DNA of 6,213 bases, taken from positions 1-6,213 of the forward strand of contig CAYLSO010000106.1 in assembly GCA_964386525.1 (NCBI GenBank), read 5' to 3'. The notes below the pieces were generated by a model that saw only the letters and a program-made list of their open reading frames with translations, was not told the origin of the DNA and did no database searches. Source of the stretch: CAYLSO01 sp964386525 (GTDB taxonomy: Bacteria > Eisenbacteria > RBG-16-71-46 > DASYSL01). Positions 1 to 6,213 of this stretch are shown here, one piece after another. Numbering within the stretch: position 1 is the stretch's first letter; each line of letters begins with the position of its first letter. The translations under genes were made by a program, and so were the position numbers.

Positions 1-125
1 GAGCCGCGGCGCCGCATCCCGCGCGTCCGCCCGCCTTGCCCCCGCGGGCGCCCAGCGGGTACAGTCGGACGCGCCGTGTGAGGTTTCCCGTCGGCGCGAC
101 CCGCGACTCCCCAGAGCAGGCGACG
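1..125. other. Leader / left-edge region with no confident gene
   Basis: This stretch precedes the cysteine desulfurase start. The desulfurase frame is open through to the window edge, but its translation here is low-complexity Pro/Arg/Ala and shows none of the family's conserved sequence, so I leave it out of the gene. Another plus-strand frame runs from the edge to a TGA at 79-81 and could be the tail of an upstream gene; nothing in its residues identifies a family. An imperfect hairpin can be drawn from CGCGCC at 70-75 and GGCGCG at 93-98 with a 17-nt loop. There is no T-tract after it, so it is not a convincing terminator. I see no clear -35/-10 promoter. Confidence 0.4.
113..120 (+). promoter_or_regulatory. 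Weak Shine-Dalgarno before the cysteine desulfurase
   Basis: The purine-rich sequence AGAGCAGG ends 5 nt before the ATG at 126. It is only a partial match to AGGAGG, but it supports that ATG over the in-frame GTG at 78 or TTG at 36, which lie further upstream. Confidence 0.4.
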
Positions 126-1340
126 ATGCAGAAGGACTTCATCTATCTCGACCACGCCGCGACCACGCCGGTCGCGCCCGAGGCGCAGGCCGCCCTGCTC
201 GCGCACCTCGGCGCGCGCTACGGCAACCCGTCGTCGCGCCACGGCCTGGGGCTCGACGCCCTGGCCACGGTGGACGCGGCGCGGCGCGTCCTGGCCGAGA
301 TCGCCGCCTGCCCGCCGGGCTCGGTGGTCTTCACCGGCGGCGGCACCGAGGCCGACGTGCTGGCGCTGCGCGGCGCGCTGGGCGGCGGCGCGCGGCCCCG
401 GCACGTGGTGGTGTCGGCCATCGAGCACGACGCCGTGCTGGCCACCGCGCGCGCCCTCGAGCGGCAGGGACACCGCGTGACCGTGGTGCCGGTGGACCGC
501 TCCGGCTGCGCCGACCCCGCCGCCTTCGCCGATGCGGTCGGGCCCGACACCGCCGCCGTCGCCCTCATGGCGGTGAGCAACGAGCTGGGCAGCGTGCAGC
601 CGGTGGCCGAGGCGTCACGACGCGTCAAGGAGAAGGCGCCGCGCGCCGTCTTCCACGTCGACGCGGTGCAGGCCTTCGCCCGCCTGCCGGTGAACTTCCG
701 CGACTGGCCGCACGTCGACACCATCGCGATGAGCGCCCACAAGATCTACGGGCCGAAGGGCGTGGGCGCGCTGTTCGTGCGCGACGTGGCGCGCCTCGAG
801 CCGCTGCTCACCGGGGGCGGCCAGGAGTTCGGGCTGCGCTCGGGAACGCACAACGTGCCGGGCATCGCCGGCCTGGCGGCGGCGGCCCGGCTCGCCTGGG
901 AGCGCCGCGCCGCCGACCTGGCGCACTACGGAGCGCTCGACCGGCTGCTCTTCGCGCAGCTCGCCGAACGCTTCCCCGAGGCCGGCGTCAACGGCCCGCG
1001 CGCCGCCCTCGACGGGGCGAGCCCGGCCTACGCCGCCGACGCGCTGCGCGGCGGCACGCGCGTCCCCTACATCGCCAACCTGCGGCTGCCGGGCGTGCCC
1101 TCCGAGCCGCTGCTCAACGGCCTCGAGGGCGCCGGTTTCTACGTCTCCACCGGATCGGCCTGCCACTCCAAGAGCGGCGCGCTGTCGCCGGTGCTCGCCG
1201 CCATCGGGATCGCCGAGGCCGGCGGCGGCAACCTGCGCGTCTCGGTCGGGCGCTCGACCACGGCGGCCGACGTCGAGCGCTTCGTCGCAGCGCTGGCGGC
1301 GCTGGCCCCGCGGCTGCGCGCCGCGGCGCGGCGGACATGA
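126..1340 (+). CDS. Cysteine desulfurase, group I NifS/IscS-like, probable sulfur donor to ThiI
   Basis: This is a PLP-dependent, cytosolic enzyme that converts L-cysteine to L-alanine and holds the sulfur as a persulfide on an active-site cysteine. The product is 404 aa, normal for the family. The start is ATG 126 because the conserved opening IYLDHAATTP begins at residue 6. Visible motifs are GGTEAD near residue 76, His101 in AIEHDAV (PLP stacking), Asp179 in HVDAVQA (PLP pyridine nitrogen), Lys206 in MSAHKIYGPKG (Schiff base) and RSGTHNVPGI. The catalytic Cys346 lies in STGSACHSKSG, on the long flexible loop typical of group I enzymes. The codon is TGC, so this is not a selenoprotein. The stop overlaps the thiI start. 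That context resembles the Bacillus desulfurase-thiI pair and points to tRNA thiolation, although IscS-like service to Fe-S assembly cannot be excluded. No IscU or IscR is in view. The exact symbol (iscS, nifS or nifZ type) cannot be decided from sequence alone. Confidence 0.95.
   Translation: MQKDFIYLDHAATTPVAPEAQAALLAHLGARYGNPSSRHGLGLDALATVDAARRVLAEIAACPPGSVVFTGGGTEADVLALRGALGGGARPRHVVVSAIEHDAVLATARALERQGHRVTVVPVDRSGCADPAAFADAVGPDTAAVALMAVSNELGSVQPVAEASRRVKEKAPRAVFHVDAVQAFARLPVNFRDWPHVDTIAMSAHKIYGPKGVGALFVRDVARLEPLLTGGGQEFGLRSGTHNVPGIAGLAAAARLAWERRAADLAHYGALDRLLFAQLAERFPEAGVNGPRAALDGASPAYAADALRGGTRVPYIANLRLPGVPSEPLLNGLEGAGFYVSTGSACHSKSGALSPVLAAIGIAEAGGGNLRVSVGRSTTAADVERFVAALAALAPRLRAAARRT
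1337..1340 (+). promoter_or_regulatory. ATGA stop/start overlap (translational coupling)
   Basis: The thiI ATG (1337-1339) overlaps the desulfurase TGA (1338-1340). No good Shine-Dalgarno precedes it, only GC-rich GCGGCGCGGCGG. Re-initiation by ribosomes finishing the desulfurase is therefore the likely way thiI is translated, which would tie the amounts of the two partner proteins together. Confidence 0.75.
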
Positions 1341-2572
1341 CGGGCGCGGCGGACGTGGCGGACTCCGAGGCCGCCGGGGCGCCCGGGCCGGAATCGCCAC
1401 GCCAGCCGGTCCTGCTGGTGCGCTTCGGCGAGCTCTTCCTGAAGGGCGAGAACCGCTACTTCTTCCTCGCCGCGCTCGAGCACAACCTGAAGCGGGCGCT
1501 GCGCCGGCTGCCGGGGCTGGCGGTGGAGCAGCACCACGGGCGCTTCGTGGTGCGCGCCCGCGACGCCGGCGCCGACCTGCGCCCGGCGCTGGAATGCGTG
1601 GCGCGCGTCTTCGGCGTCTCCTCGGTATCGCTGGGGGTGAGCGTGGCGCGCGACCTCGAGGAGATGAAGCGCGCCGGGGCCGAGCTGGTCTGCGCGGCGG
1701 CGGCCGCCGGGGCGCGCAGCTTCAAGGTGCACGCGCGGCGCAGCGACAAGCGCTTCTCGCCCCGCTCGCCGGAGATCAACGATCTGGTCGGGCGCGCCGC
1801 GCAGGCGGCCAGCGGCCTGCGCGTCGACGTCCACGAACCCGACGCCACGCTGGCCATCGAGGTGGCGCCGCAGTTCGTCATCCTCTCGGCCCTGGGCAAG
1901 CGCGGGCCGGGAGGGCTGCCGGTGGGGGTGAGCGGCAACGTCACGCTGCTGCTCTCCGGCGGCATCGATTCGCCGGTGGCCGGCTACCTGGCGCAGAAGC
2001 GCGGCTGCCGGGTCAACGCCGTCTACTTCCACTCCTTCCCCTACACCGGCGAGGGCGCGCGGCAGAAGGTGGTCGAGCTGGCGCGCGCGCTGGGGCTGGC
2101 CCAGGGCGGCATCCGGCTCACCATCCTCCCCTTCACGGCGGTGCAGGAGGCGCTGCGCGACGGCGTCAACCCGCGGCTCCTGGTGCTGCTCTACCGCCGC
2201 GCCATGATGCGTATGGCCGGCCGCGTGGCGGCCGAGACGGGCGCCGGCGCGCTGGTCACCGGCGAGAGCCTCGGGCAGGTGGCGAGCCAGACGCTCGAGA
2301 ACCTCGCGTGCATCGAGGACGCCGCCGACCGCCCGGTGCTGCGCCCGGTGATCGCCTACGACAAGGCGGAGATTGTGGCCCTGGCCCGGCAGATCGGCAC
2401 CTTCGAGATCTCGGTGCGGCCGTACGAGGACTGCTGCTCGCTGTTCGTGCCGCGCCATCCGGCCACCAAGGGGCGGCTGGGCGACGTGCGCGCCGCCGAG
2501 GACGCCGTGCCGCTGGTCGAGCTGATGGAGCAGGCGCTGGCGGCGCGCGAGACCGTGGACCTGGAGGATTGA
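1337..2572 (+). CDS. thiI: ThiI: tRNA uracil 4-sulfurtransferase, short form without rhodanese domain
   Basis: ThiI adenylates U8 of tRNA with ATP and replaces its oxygen with sulfur to give 4-thiouridine; in many bacteria it also supplies sulfur for the thiamine thiazole. The product is 411 aa. The family opening is seen as LLVRFGELFLKGENR (residues 26-40), followed by a ferredoxin-like region. A THUMP RNA-binding domain lies at about 70-175 (SFKVHARRSDKRF, SPEINDLVG). The PP-loop pyrophosphatase domain carries the ATP-binding SGGIDSPVAGYL from Ser207, then YFHSFPYT and TGESLGQVASQTLENL. Near the C-terminus is YEDCCSLFVPRHPATK with Cys366 and Cys367, the place of the conserved catalytic cysteine. 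The protein ends soon after, as in Bacillus, without the rhodanese domain of the E. coli enzyme. It must therefore take persulfide sulfur directly from a desulfurase, presumably the overlapping upstream product. About 24 residues of Ala/Gly/Pro-rich sequence precede the conserved start; the true start could be slightly internal, for example GTG 1355. Confidence 0.96.
   Translation: MTGAADVADSEAAGAPGPESPRQPVLLVRFGELFLKGENRYFFLAALEHNLKRALRRLPGLAVEQHHGRFVVRARDAGADLRPALECVARVFGVSSVSLGVSVARDLEEMKRAGAELVCAAAAAGARSFKVHARRSDKRFSPRSPEINDLVGRAAQAASGLRVDVHEPDATLAIEVAPQFVILSALGKRGPGGLPVGVSGNVTLLLSGGIDSPVAGYLAQKRGCRVNAVYFHSFPYTGEGARQKVVELARALGLAQGGIRLTILPFTAVQEALRDGVNPRLLVLLYRRAMMRMAGRVAAETGAGALVTGESLGQVASQTLENLACIEDAADRPVLRPVIAYDKAEIVALARQIGTFEISVRPYEDCCSLFVPRHPATKGRLGDVRAAEDAVPLVELMEQALAARETVDLED
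2563..2567 (+). promoter_or_regulatory. Shine-Dalgarno GGAGG of rqcH inside the thiI 3' end
   Basis: GGAGG lies in the last codons of thiI, 10 nt before ATG 2578 and 19 nt before the next in-frame ATG at 2587. It is the clearest ribosome binding site in the window and favours 2578 as the start. Confidence 0.65.
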
Positions 2573-2577
2573 GCGGC

Positions 2578-4428
2578 ATGGACGCGATGGTCCTCGAGCA
2601 GGTCGCCGCCGAGTGGGCGCGGGCGCTGGCCGGATTCGCCTTCCGCGGCGCGCAGATCGAGCCGTCCGGCGCGCGACTGTTCTTCGGGCCGGCGCGCGGC
2701 GAGCGCGGGCCGGTGCTGGCGCTGGCGACGCGCTGGCCGGAACCCCTGTGGCTGTGGCTCGAGGAGGCGGCGCTGCCCAAGGAGCGCGAGCGCATCGAGG
2801 CGGCGCACCGCTACGAGGGCCGGATGGTGACCGGGCTCGAACTGCCGGCCTTCGATCGCCGCTTGCGCGTGGCGCTGGGCTTCGCCGAGGAGGCGCGCGG
2901 CGAGTCGCCGCCGGCGCCGCCGCCCGCCGCGGCGCCGGGCGGCGGGCCCGCGCCCGGCACGATGCCGCCGCCCCCCGCGCTCTTCTGGGAGATCGAAGCG
3001 TGGGCGCCGGGCAACGCGCTGCTCGCCGAGCAGCGGCGCGGGCTGATCTGGGTGGCGCGCCGCCGGCCGCCGACGTCGCAGCGCCCCGCGGTCGTGGCGG
3101 GGGCGGCCTACGCCCCGCCGCCGCCGGCCTTCCGCCGCGACCCGTGCGCCGCCGACGCGGAGGCCGTGGCCGAAACGCTGCTGCCCGCCTTCGCGGCCGA
3201 CGAGCCGCGCGAGATGCTGGCGGCGTGCCTCGCCCACCACTGGGCGGGCATGCCCGGGCCGCTGGCGCGCCACGCCGCGACAGCGCTCTTCGGATCGGTC
3301 TCGCCCGCGGCCGGGCCCGACGCCGCCGCCATGGCCGAGCGCCTGCGCGAGTGGGCCGCGGCCGCCTACGCGCCCGACGCCCCCGTGCTGGCGCTGCGCT
3401 GGCGGGACAAGCACCGCTCGGCGACCCTGATCAGCGCGCGCCTGCCCTACGTGCCGGGCCCGGGCGTGGAAGTGCTGGGGCCGTGGCCCGGCTGGGCCGA
3501 GGCGGCGCGCGCGGTGGCCGCGGCATTGCCCGAGGTGATCAGCACCGAGGAGCTGGCCCAGGCCCGGGCGCGCGCGCGCCGCGCCGAGCGCGCACTCGAG
3601 GCCGTCTCGCGCGATCTGGCCGAGGCCCGGCGCGCCCCCGAGATCCGCCGCCAGGCCGAAGCCCTGGCCGCCTACGCCACGCAAGTGCCGCGGCGCGTCG
3701 CCTCGGTGACGCTGGCCGACCCGTCCGACCCCGAGCGCAAGCTGTTCATCGAGCTGAATCCGGCGCTGGCGCCGCACGAGAACGCCGCCCGCTACTTCAA
3801 GCGCGCCGCCAAGCTCGAGCGCGCCCTCGACACCATCCCGGCCCGCCGCCGCGTACTCGAGGAAGGGCGTCGCGCGGCCTTCGCGCTGCTCGCCGCGCTG
3901 GAGGACGGCCATCGCCCGGCCGGGGCCGTGGCCCCCGCGGTGCAGACCGGCACGCTGACGCCGGCGCGCCCGGCGCGCTCCACCCTCGGCCCGCGTCCGG
4001 CGGGCAAGGAGGACGTCCCCGCCAAGCTCCTGCCGCGGCGCTACCGCACGCGCGAGGGCTGGGAGGTGTGGGTCGGCAAGACCAACGAGGGGAACGACTA
4101 CCTCACCCACCGGCTGGCGCGGCCCGAGGACTACTGGTTGCACGTGCAGGGCTCGCCCGGCTCGCACGTCGTGCTGCGCCGTGGCAAGGGCGCGGACGAA
4201 CCGAGCCGCGACACGCTGCGCGAGGTGGCGGCGTGGGCGGCGTTCTTCTCACGCCAGCGGACCAGCGGCACGGTGCCGGTGATCTACGTGCGCAAGAAGT
4301 ACGTGCGCAAGCCGCGCGGCGCCAAGCCGGGGCTGGCCGAGGTGATGCGCGACGAGAAGACGATCTTCGTCAAGCCGGCGGAGCCGGCGGAGAACGCGGG
4401 GATCGGGGAAGAGGAGAACCAGGCCTGA
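2578..4428 (+). CDS. rqcH: RqcH / NFACT-family ribosome quality-control protein (NEMF/Rqc2 homologue)
   Basis: RqcH binds large ribosomal subunits that still hold peptidyl-tRNA after stalling and, in Bacillus subtilis, recruits tRNA-Ala to add a C-terminal alanine tail that marks the chain for degradation. Older annotations call such proteins fibronectin-binding (FbpA). The product is 616 aa against about 570 in B. subtilis. The NFACT-N domain starts at residue 1 and keeps Asp93-Arg94 in AFDRRLRV, at the place of the DR pair needed for tailing. A helical, Arg/Ala/Glu-rich coiled-coil region begins at about 322 (TEELAQARARARRAERAL) and continues through IELNPALAPHENAARYFKRA (Glu401 in ENAARYFK), a strong family signature. 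NFACT-R (DUF814) covers about 486-605, with PRRYRTREGWEVWVGKTNEG, WLHVQGSPGSHVVLR (His522, His530) and YVRKKYVRKPRGAKPG. An unusual Pro/Ala/Gly-rich insertion lies at 110-133. There is no signal peptide, so a cytosolic role is expected. The gene starts 5 nt after the thiI stop, so it is probably in the same operon. Confidence 0.9.
   Translation: MDAMVLEQVAAEWARALAGFAFRGAQIEPSGARLFFGPARGERGPVLALATRWPEPLWLWLEEAALPKERERIEAAHRYEGRMVTGLELPAFDRRLRVALGFAEEARGESPPAPPPAAAPGGGPAPGTMPPPPALFWEIEAWAPGNALLAEQRRGLIWVARRRPPTSQRPAVVAGAAYAPPPPAFRRDPCAADAEAVAETLLPAFAADEPREMLAACLAHHWAGMPGPLARHAATALFGSVSPAAGPDAAAMAERLREWAAAAYAPDAPVLALRWRDKHRSATLISARLPYVPGPGVEVLGPWPGWAEAARAVAAALPEVISTEELAQARARARRAERALEAVSRDLAEARRAPEIRRQAEALAAYATQVPRRVASVTLADPSDPERKLFIELNPALAPHENAARYFKRAAKLERALDTIPARRRVLEEGRRAAFALLAALEDGHRPAGAVAPAVQTGTLTPARPARSTLGPRPAGKEDVPAKLLPRRYRTREGWEVWVGKTNEGNDYLTHRLARPEDYWLHVQGSPGSHVVLRRGKGADEPSRDTLREVAAWAAFFSRQRTSGTVPVIYVRKKYVRKPRGAKPGLAEVMRDEKTIFVKPAEPAENAGIGEEENQA
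2905..2976 (+). other. Pro/Ala/Gly-rich linker within RqcH NFACT-N
   Basis: These bases encode residues 110-133 of the RqcH-like protein and are almost entirely Pro, Ala and Gly. The segment falls after the DR motif, before the strand region around FWEIEAWAPGNALLAEQ, where relatives have a short turn. It is in frame and the domain resumes after it, so it reads as a flexible loop, not a frameshift. Confidence 0.7.
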
Positions 4429-4453
4429 GCGGCCCGCCCCGGCGACCGCCGTC
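4429..4453. other. 25-nt gap between convergent rqcH and selB stops
   Basis: The spacer is GC-rich and holds no strong inverted repeat followed by a T-tract on either strand. No intrinsic terminator can be called. Transcription from either side may stop by Rho or run into the opposite gene. Confidence 0.5.
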
Positions 4454-6213
4454 CTACAGCCTCGGCCCCCGCTTCCTCTCGTCTCCGGCGCGCACGGTGA
4501 ACCCGATGCGGTCGCAGTACTCCAGCAGCGGGATGGCGTGCTTGCGGCTCACCCCCAGCAGGTCCTTGAGATCGGCGACGCGCAGCGCCGGCTGCGCGGC
4601 GAAATGGCCGCGCAACGCCGCCTCGATCTCCCCCCACTGCTTGGCGGTGTAGACGAAGTCCTGGCTGACGCGCACCGCGGCGCCCTCGAAGAGCAGCCGC
4701 TGCACGTGCTCGCCCGCCTCCGGCACGCCGCTCGCTGCGGCCAGCGCCGCCAGCTCGGGCGCCGAGAAGCCGGCTCCCTCCAGGGTCGCCACGACGCGCG
4801 CCTGCGCGGCGGCGCGGGCTTCCGTCCAGGCGGGCGCCCCGGCCGGCCGCACGCAGTCGGCCCGCGTCTCGGCGCCACCCTCCGAGACCAGCGCCGCCAG
4901 CGCCGCGTCGAAGAGCACCGCGTCGAGCGCCTTGCCGAGCCGGCTCTTGAGCTCTCCCTTGCCGCGACCCCAGAGGATGGGATGGGCGCGCGCGTGCTCG
5001 GCGAGCGCCTCGCGGATCGCGACGCGCGCCGCCTCCCACGTCGCCGCCGTCACCCAGCGCCCGTCGGGCAGCGCCCGCAGCGCGCCGGCGGCCTGCGCCT
5101 GTCCGGCCAGCGCCACCGCGCGCTCGGCCGGGATCTCGAGCGCGCGGGCCAGCGCCGCCGCGTCCACCGGCTTGGCGGCCGCCGCCACCGCCGCCGCCAG
5201 CCGGTCGAACTCCGAGCCGCGCTCGGCCACCTCGAGCCCGGCGACCTGCGCCCGCCGCCGCCGCGCCGCCGACGGCTCGAGCACGGCGCCGCCGCCGACG
5301 GTGACCGCCGGCGAGTAGGTGCGGATGACGAAGCGGTCGCCGCGCGCCGGCACGGTCGGCGTCTCGAGCGAGATCTGCGCCAGCGCGCTGGCGCCAGGGA
5401 CCAGCTCGCCGCCCTCGAGCAGCGCGACGCGAGCCAGGATCTCGCCCGCTCCGAGGTGGAAGCGCACGCGGACGCGGTCCTTGAGCGGCTTCGCCGCCCC
5501 CGCCAGCAGAGTGACGCGCGCCGAGAGCAGCCTCGACGCCGCCAGGCTCCCCGGGGCGACCAGCCAGTCGCCGCGCCCGGCCTCGTCGCGCGCCACGCCG
5601 TGCAGCGCGATGGCCGTGCGCTGCCCGGCCAGCGCCGCCTCCACCTGCGCGCCGTGCACCTGCACCGAGCGCACCCGCGCCGTCCGCCCGCGCGGCAAGA
5701 GCACCAGCGTGTCGCCCACCGCGATGCGGCCACGCCACAGGGTCCCGGTGACCACGGTGCCGAAGCCCTCGACCACGAACGAGCGGTCCACCGGCAGGCG
5801 CGCCGGCTCGGCCGTGGACCGGTTGGCCGACGCGTCGAGGGCGCCGTCGATGGCCGCCAGCAGCTCGCCCGCCCCCGCCCCCGTCACCGCCGAGAAGCGC
5901 ACCACCGGCGCGCCCTCCAGCGCCGACCCGCGCGTCAGCTCGCGCGCCTCGCGCTCGACCAGGGCGAGCCACTCGGGGTCGGCCACCAGGTCGCACTTGG
6001 TGAGGACCACGATGCCGCGCGGGATGCCGAGCAGCGACACGATGGCGAAGTGCTCGCGGGTCTGCGGCATCACGCCCTCGTCGGCGGCGACGACCAGCAG
6101 CACCAGGTCGATAACGGTGACCCCGGCGAGCATGTTGCGCACGAAGCGCTCGTGGCCGGGGACGTCGACGATGCCGACGCGCCGGCCGGCGGGCGTGACC
6201 AGGTTGGCGAAGC
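4454..6213 (-). CDS. selB: SelB: selenocysteine-specific elongation factor (5' end beyond the window)
   Basis: SelB is a translational GTPase that carries selenocysteyl-tRNA(Sec) to the ribosome at UGA codons followed by a SECIS hairpin. The gene is cut by the right edge. The 585 visible residues, numbered from the first full codon at 6211, lack roughly the first 40, including the G1 P-loop and switch I. Visible GTPase motifs are G3 DVPGH (16-20), MLAGVTVIDLVLLVVAADEG, G4 TKCD (71-74) and G5 SAV (107-109). Domain 2 follows with DRSFVVEGFGTVVTGTLW (from about 142). Domain 3 ends with RFVIRTYSP (293-301) and a VGGGAVLEP strand. The remaining ~270 residues are the winged-helix repeats that bind SECIS RNA. 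They close with LGVSRKHAIPLLEYCDRIGFT, a signature of the last SelB winged helix that EF-Tu lacks. The GTG at 6142 is an internal Val, not the start. The gene is intact to its TAG stop at 4454. selA, if linked, would lie off the right edge. Confidence 0.96.
   Translation of the reverse strand, partial: FANLVTPAGRRVGIVDVPGHERFVRNMLAGVTVIDLVLLVVAADEGVMPQTREHFAIVSLLGIPRGIVVLTKCDLVADPEWLALVEREARELTRGSALEGAPVVRFSAVTGAGAGELLAAIDGALDASANRSTAEPARLPVDRSFVVEGFGTVVTGTLWRGRIAVGDTLVLLPRGRTARVRSVQVHGAQVEAALAGQRTAIALHGVARDEAGRGDWLVAPGSLAASRLLSARVTLLAGAAKPLKDRVRVRFHLGAGEILARVALLEGGELVPGASALAQISLETPTVPARGDRFVIRTYSPAVTVGGGAVLEPSAARRRRAQVAGLEVAERGSEFDRLAAAVAAAAKPVDAAALARALEIPAERAVALAGQAQAAGALRALPDGRWVTAATWEAARVAIREALAEHARAHPILWGRGKGELKSRLGKALDAVLFDAALAALVSEGGAETRADCVRPAGAPAWTEARAAAQARVVATLEGAGFSAPELAALAAASGVPEAGEHVQRLLFEGAAVRVSQDFVYTAKQWGEIEAALRGHFAAQPALRVADLKDLLGVSRKHAIPLLEYCDRIGFTVRAGDERKRGPRL

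Noticed and set aside
28..104. Possible tRNA 3' end in the leader, suggested by GGTTTCCCGTCGGCGCGACC
   Set aside because: There is no TTCGANN T-loop with a 5-bp stem, no matching 5' acceptor strand at the right distance and no anticodon arm.
36..125. N-terminal extension of the desulfurase from TTG 36 or GTG 78
   Set aside because: The added residues are Pro/Arg-rich and unlike any desulfurase N-terminus; the family sequence begins five residues after ATG 126, which has a weak Shine-Dalgarno.
1338..1340. TGA at the end of the desulfurase as a selenocysteine codon, given selB nearby
   Set aside because: The protein is already full length, the catalytic Cys346 is encoded by TGC, and the TGA overlaps the thiI start in a standard coupling arrangement.
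2432..2437. Loss of the ThiI catalytic domain by truncation
   Set aside because: The short form ending after the CC motif is a normal natural variant, as in Bacillus, and no rhodanese remnant follows in any frame.
1139..2458. Minus-strand open frame opposite thiI and the desulfurase end (439 codons)
   Set aside because: No recognisable motif, His/Arg/Ala-rich composition, and opposite two genes with clear catalytic motifs.
1594..2577. In-frame extension of rqcH upstream across thiI
   Set aside because: The extension is Arg/Gly/Ala-rich and overlaps most of thiI. The NFACT-N domain begins right at ATG 2578, which has a good GGAGG before it.
2356..4167. Long minus-strand open frame opposite rqcH (603 codons)
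   Set aside because: The translation is Arg/Gly/Ala-rich without family motifs and lies opposite a gene with strong NFACT signatures. Long antisense frames are expected where third positions are nearly all G or C.
4284..5996. Second minus-strand open frame (570 codons) over the selB region
   Set aside because: It is the out-of-frame shadow of selB: low-complexity Gly/Ala/Arg sequence, while the selB frame carries G3, G4, G5 and winged-helix motifs throughout.

Overview
The window is very GC-rich chromosomal DNA, with G or C at almost every third codon position. It is densely packed with four translation-related genes. No phage, IS, plasmid, CRISPR or rRNA feature is visible, and the coding style is uniform, so nothing suggests recent transfer. 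The gene set (short ThiI without rhodanese, bacterial RqcH, SelB) fits a high-GC bacterium of a lineage such as Acidobacteriota, Myxococcota or a related soil or sediment phylum. That placement is a guess; the sequence does not fix the taxon.

Layout: bases 1-125 are a leader or intergenic end with no confident gene. On the plus strand three genes form a tight, probably co-transcribed set. They are a group I cysteine desulfurase (126-1340), a ThiI-type tRNA 4-thiouridine synthase (1337-2572, overlapping the first by ATGA), and an NFACT/RqcH-family ribosome-associated quality-control protein (2578-4428, starting 5 nt after the thiI stop). After a 25-nt gap comes a convergent minus-strand gene for the selenocysteine-specific elongation factor SelB (4454 to beyond the right edge). 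Only its first part, including the GTPase P-loop, is missing.

How they fit together: the desulfurase takes sulfur from cysteine as a persulfide and hands it to ThiI, which thiolates U8 of tRNA and may also feed thiamine thiazole synthesis. RqcH binds 60S-like obstructed large ribosomal subunits (50S with peptidyl-tRNA) and, by analogy with Bacillus subtilis, adds alanine tails to stalled chains. SelB brings Sec-tRNA to UGA codons marked by a SECIS element. All four act on tRNA or the ribosome, but only the desulfurase-ThiI pair has an established direct functional link. I found no clearly new system. The most useful observations are the grouping itself, the Pro/Ala/Gly-rich insertion in RqcH, and the absence of an obvious terminator between the convergent genes.
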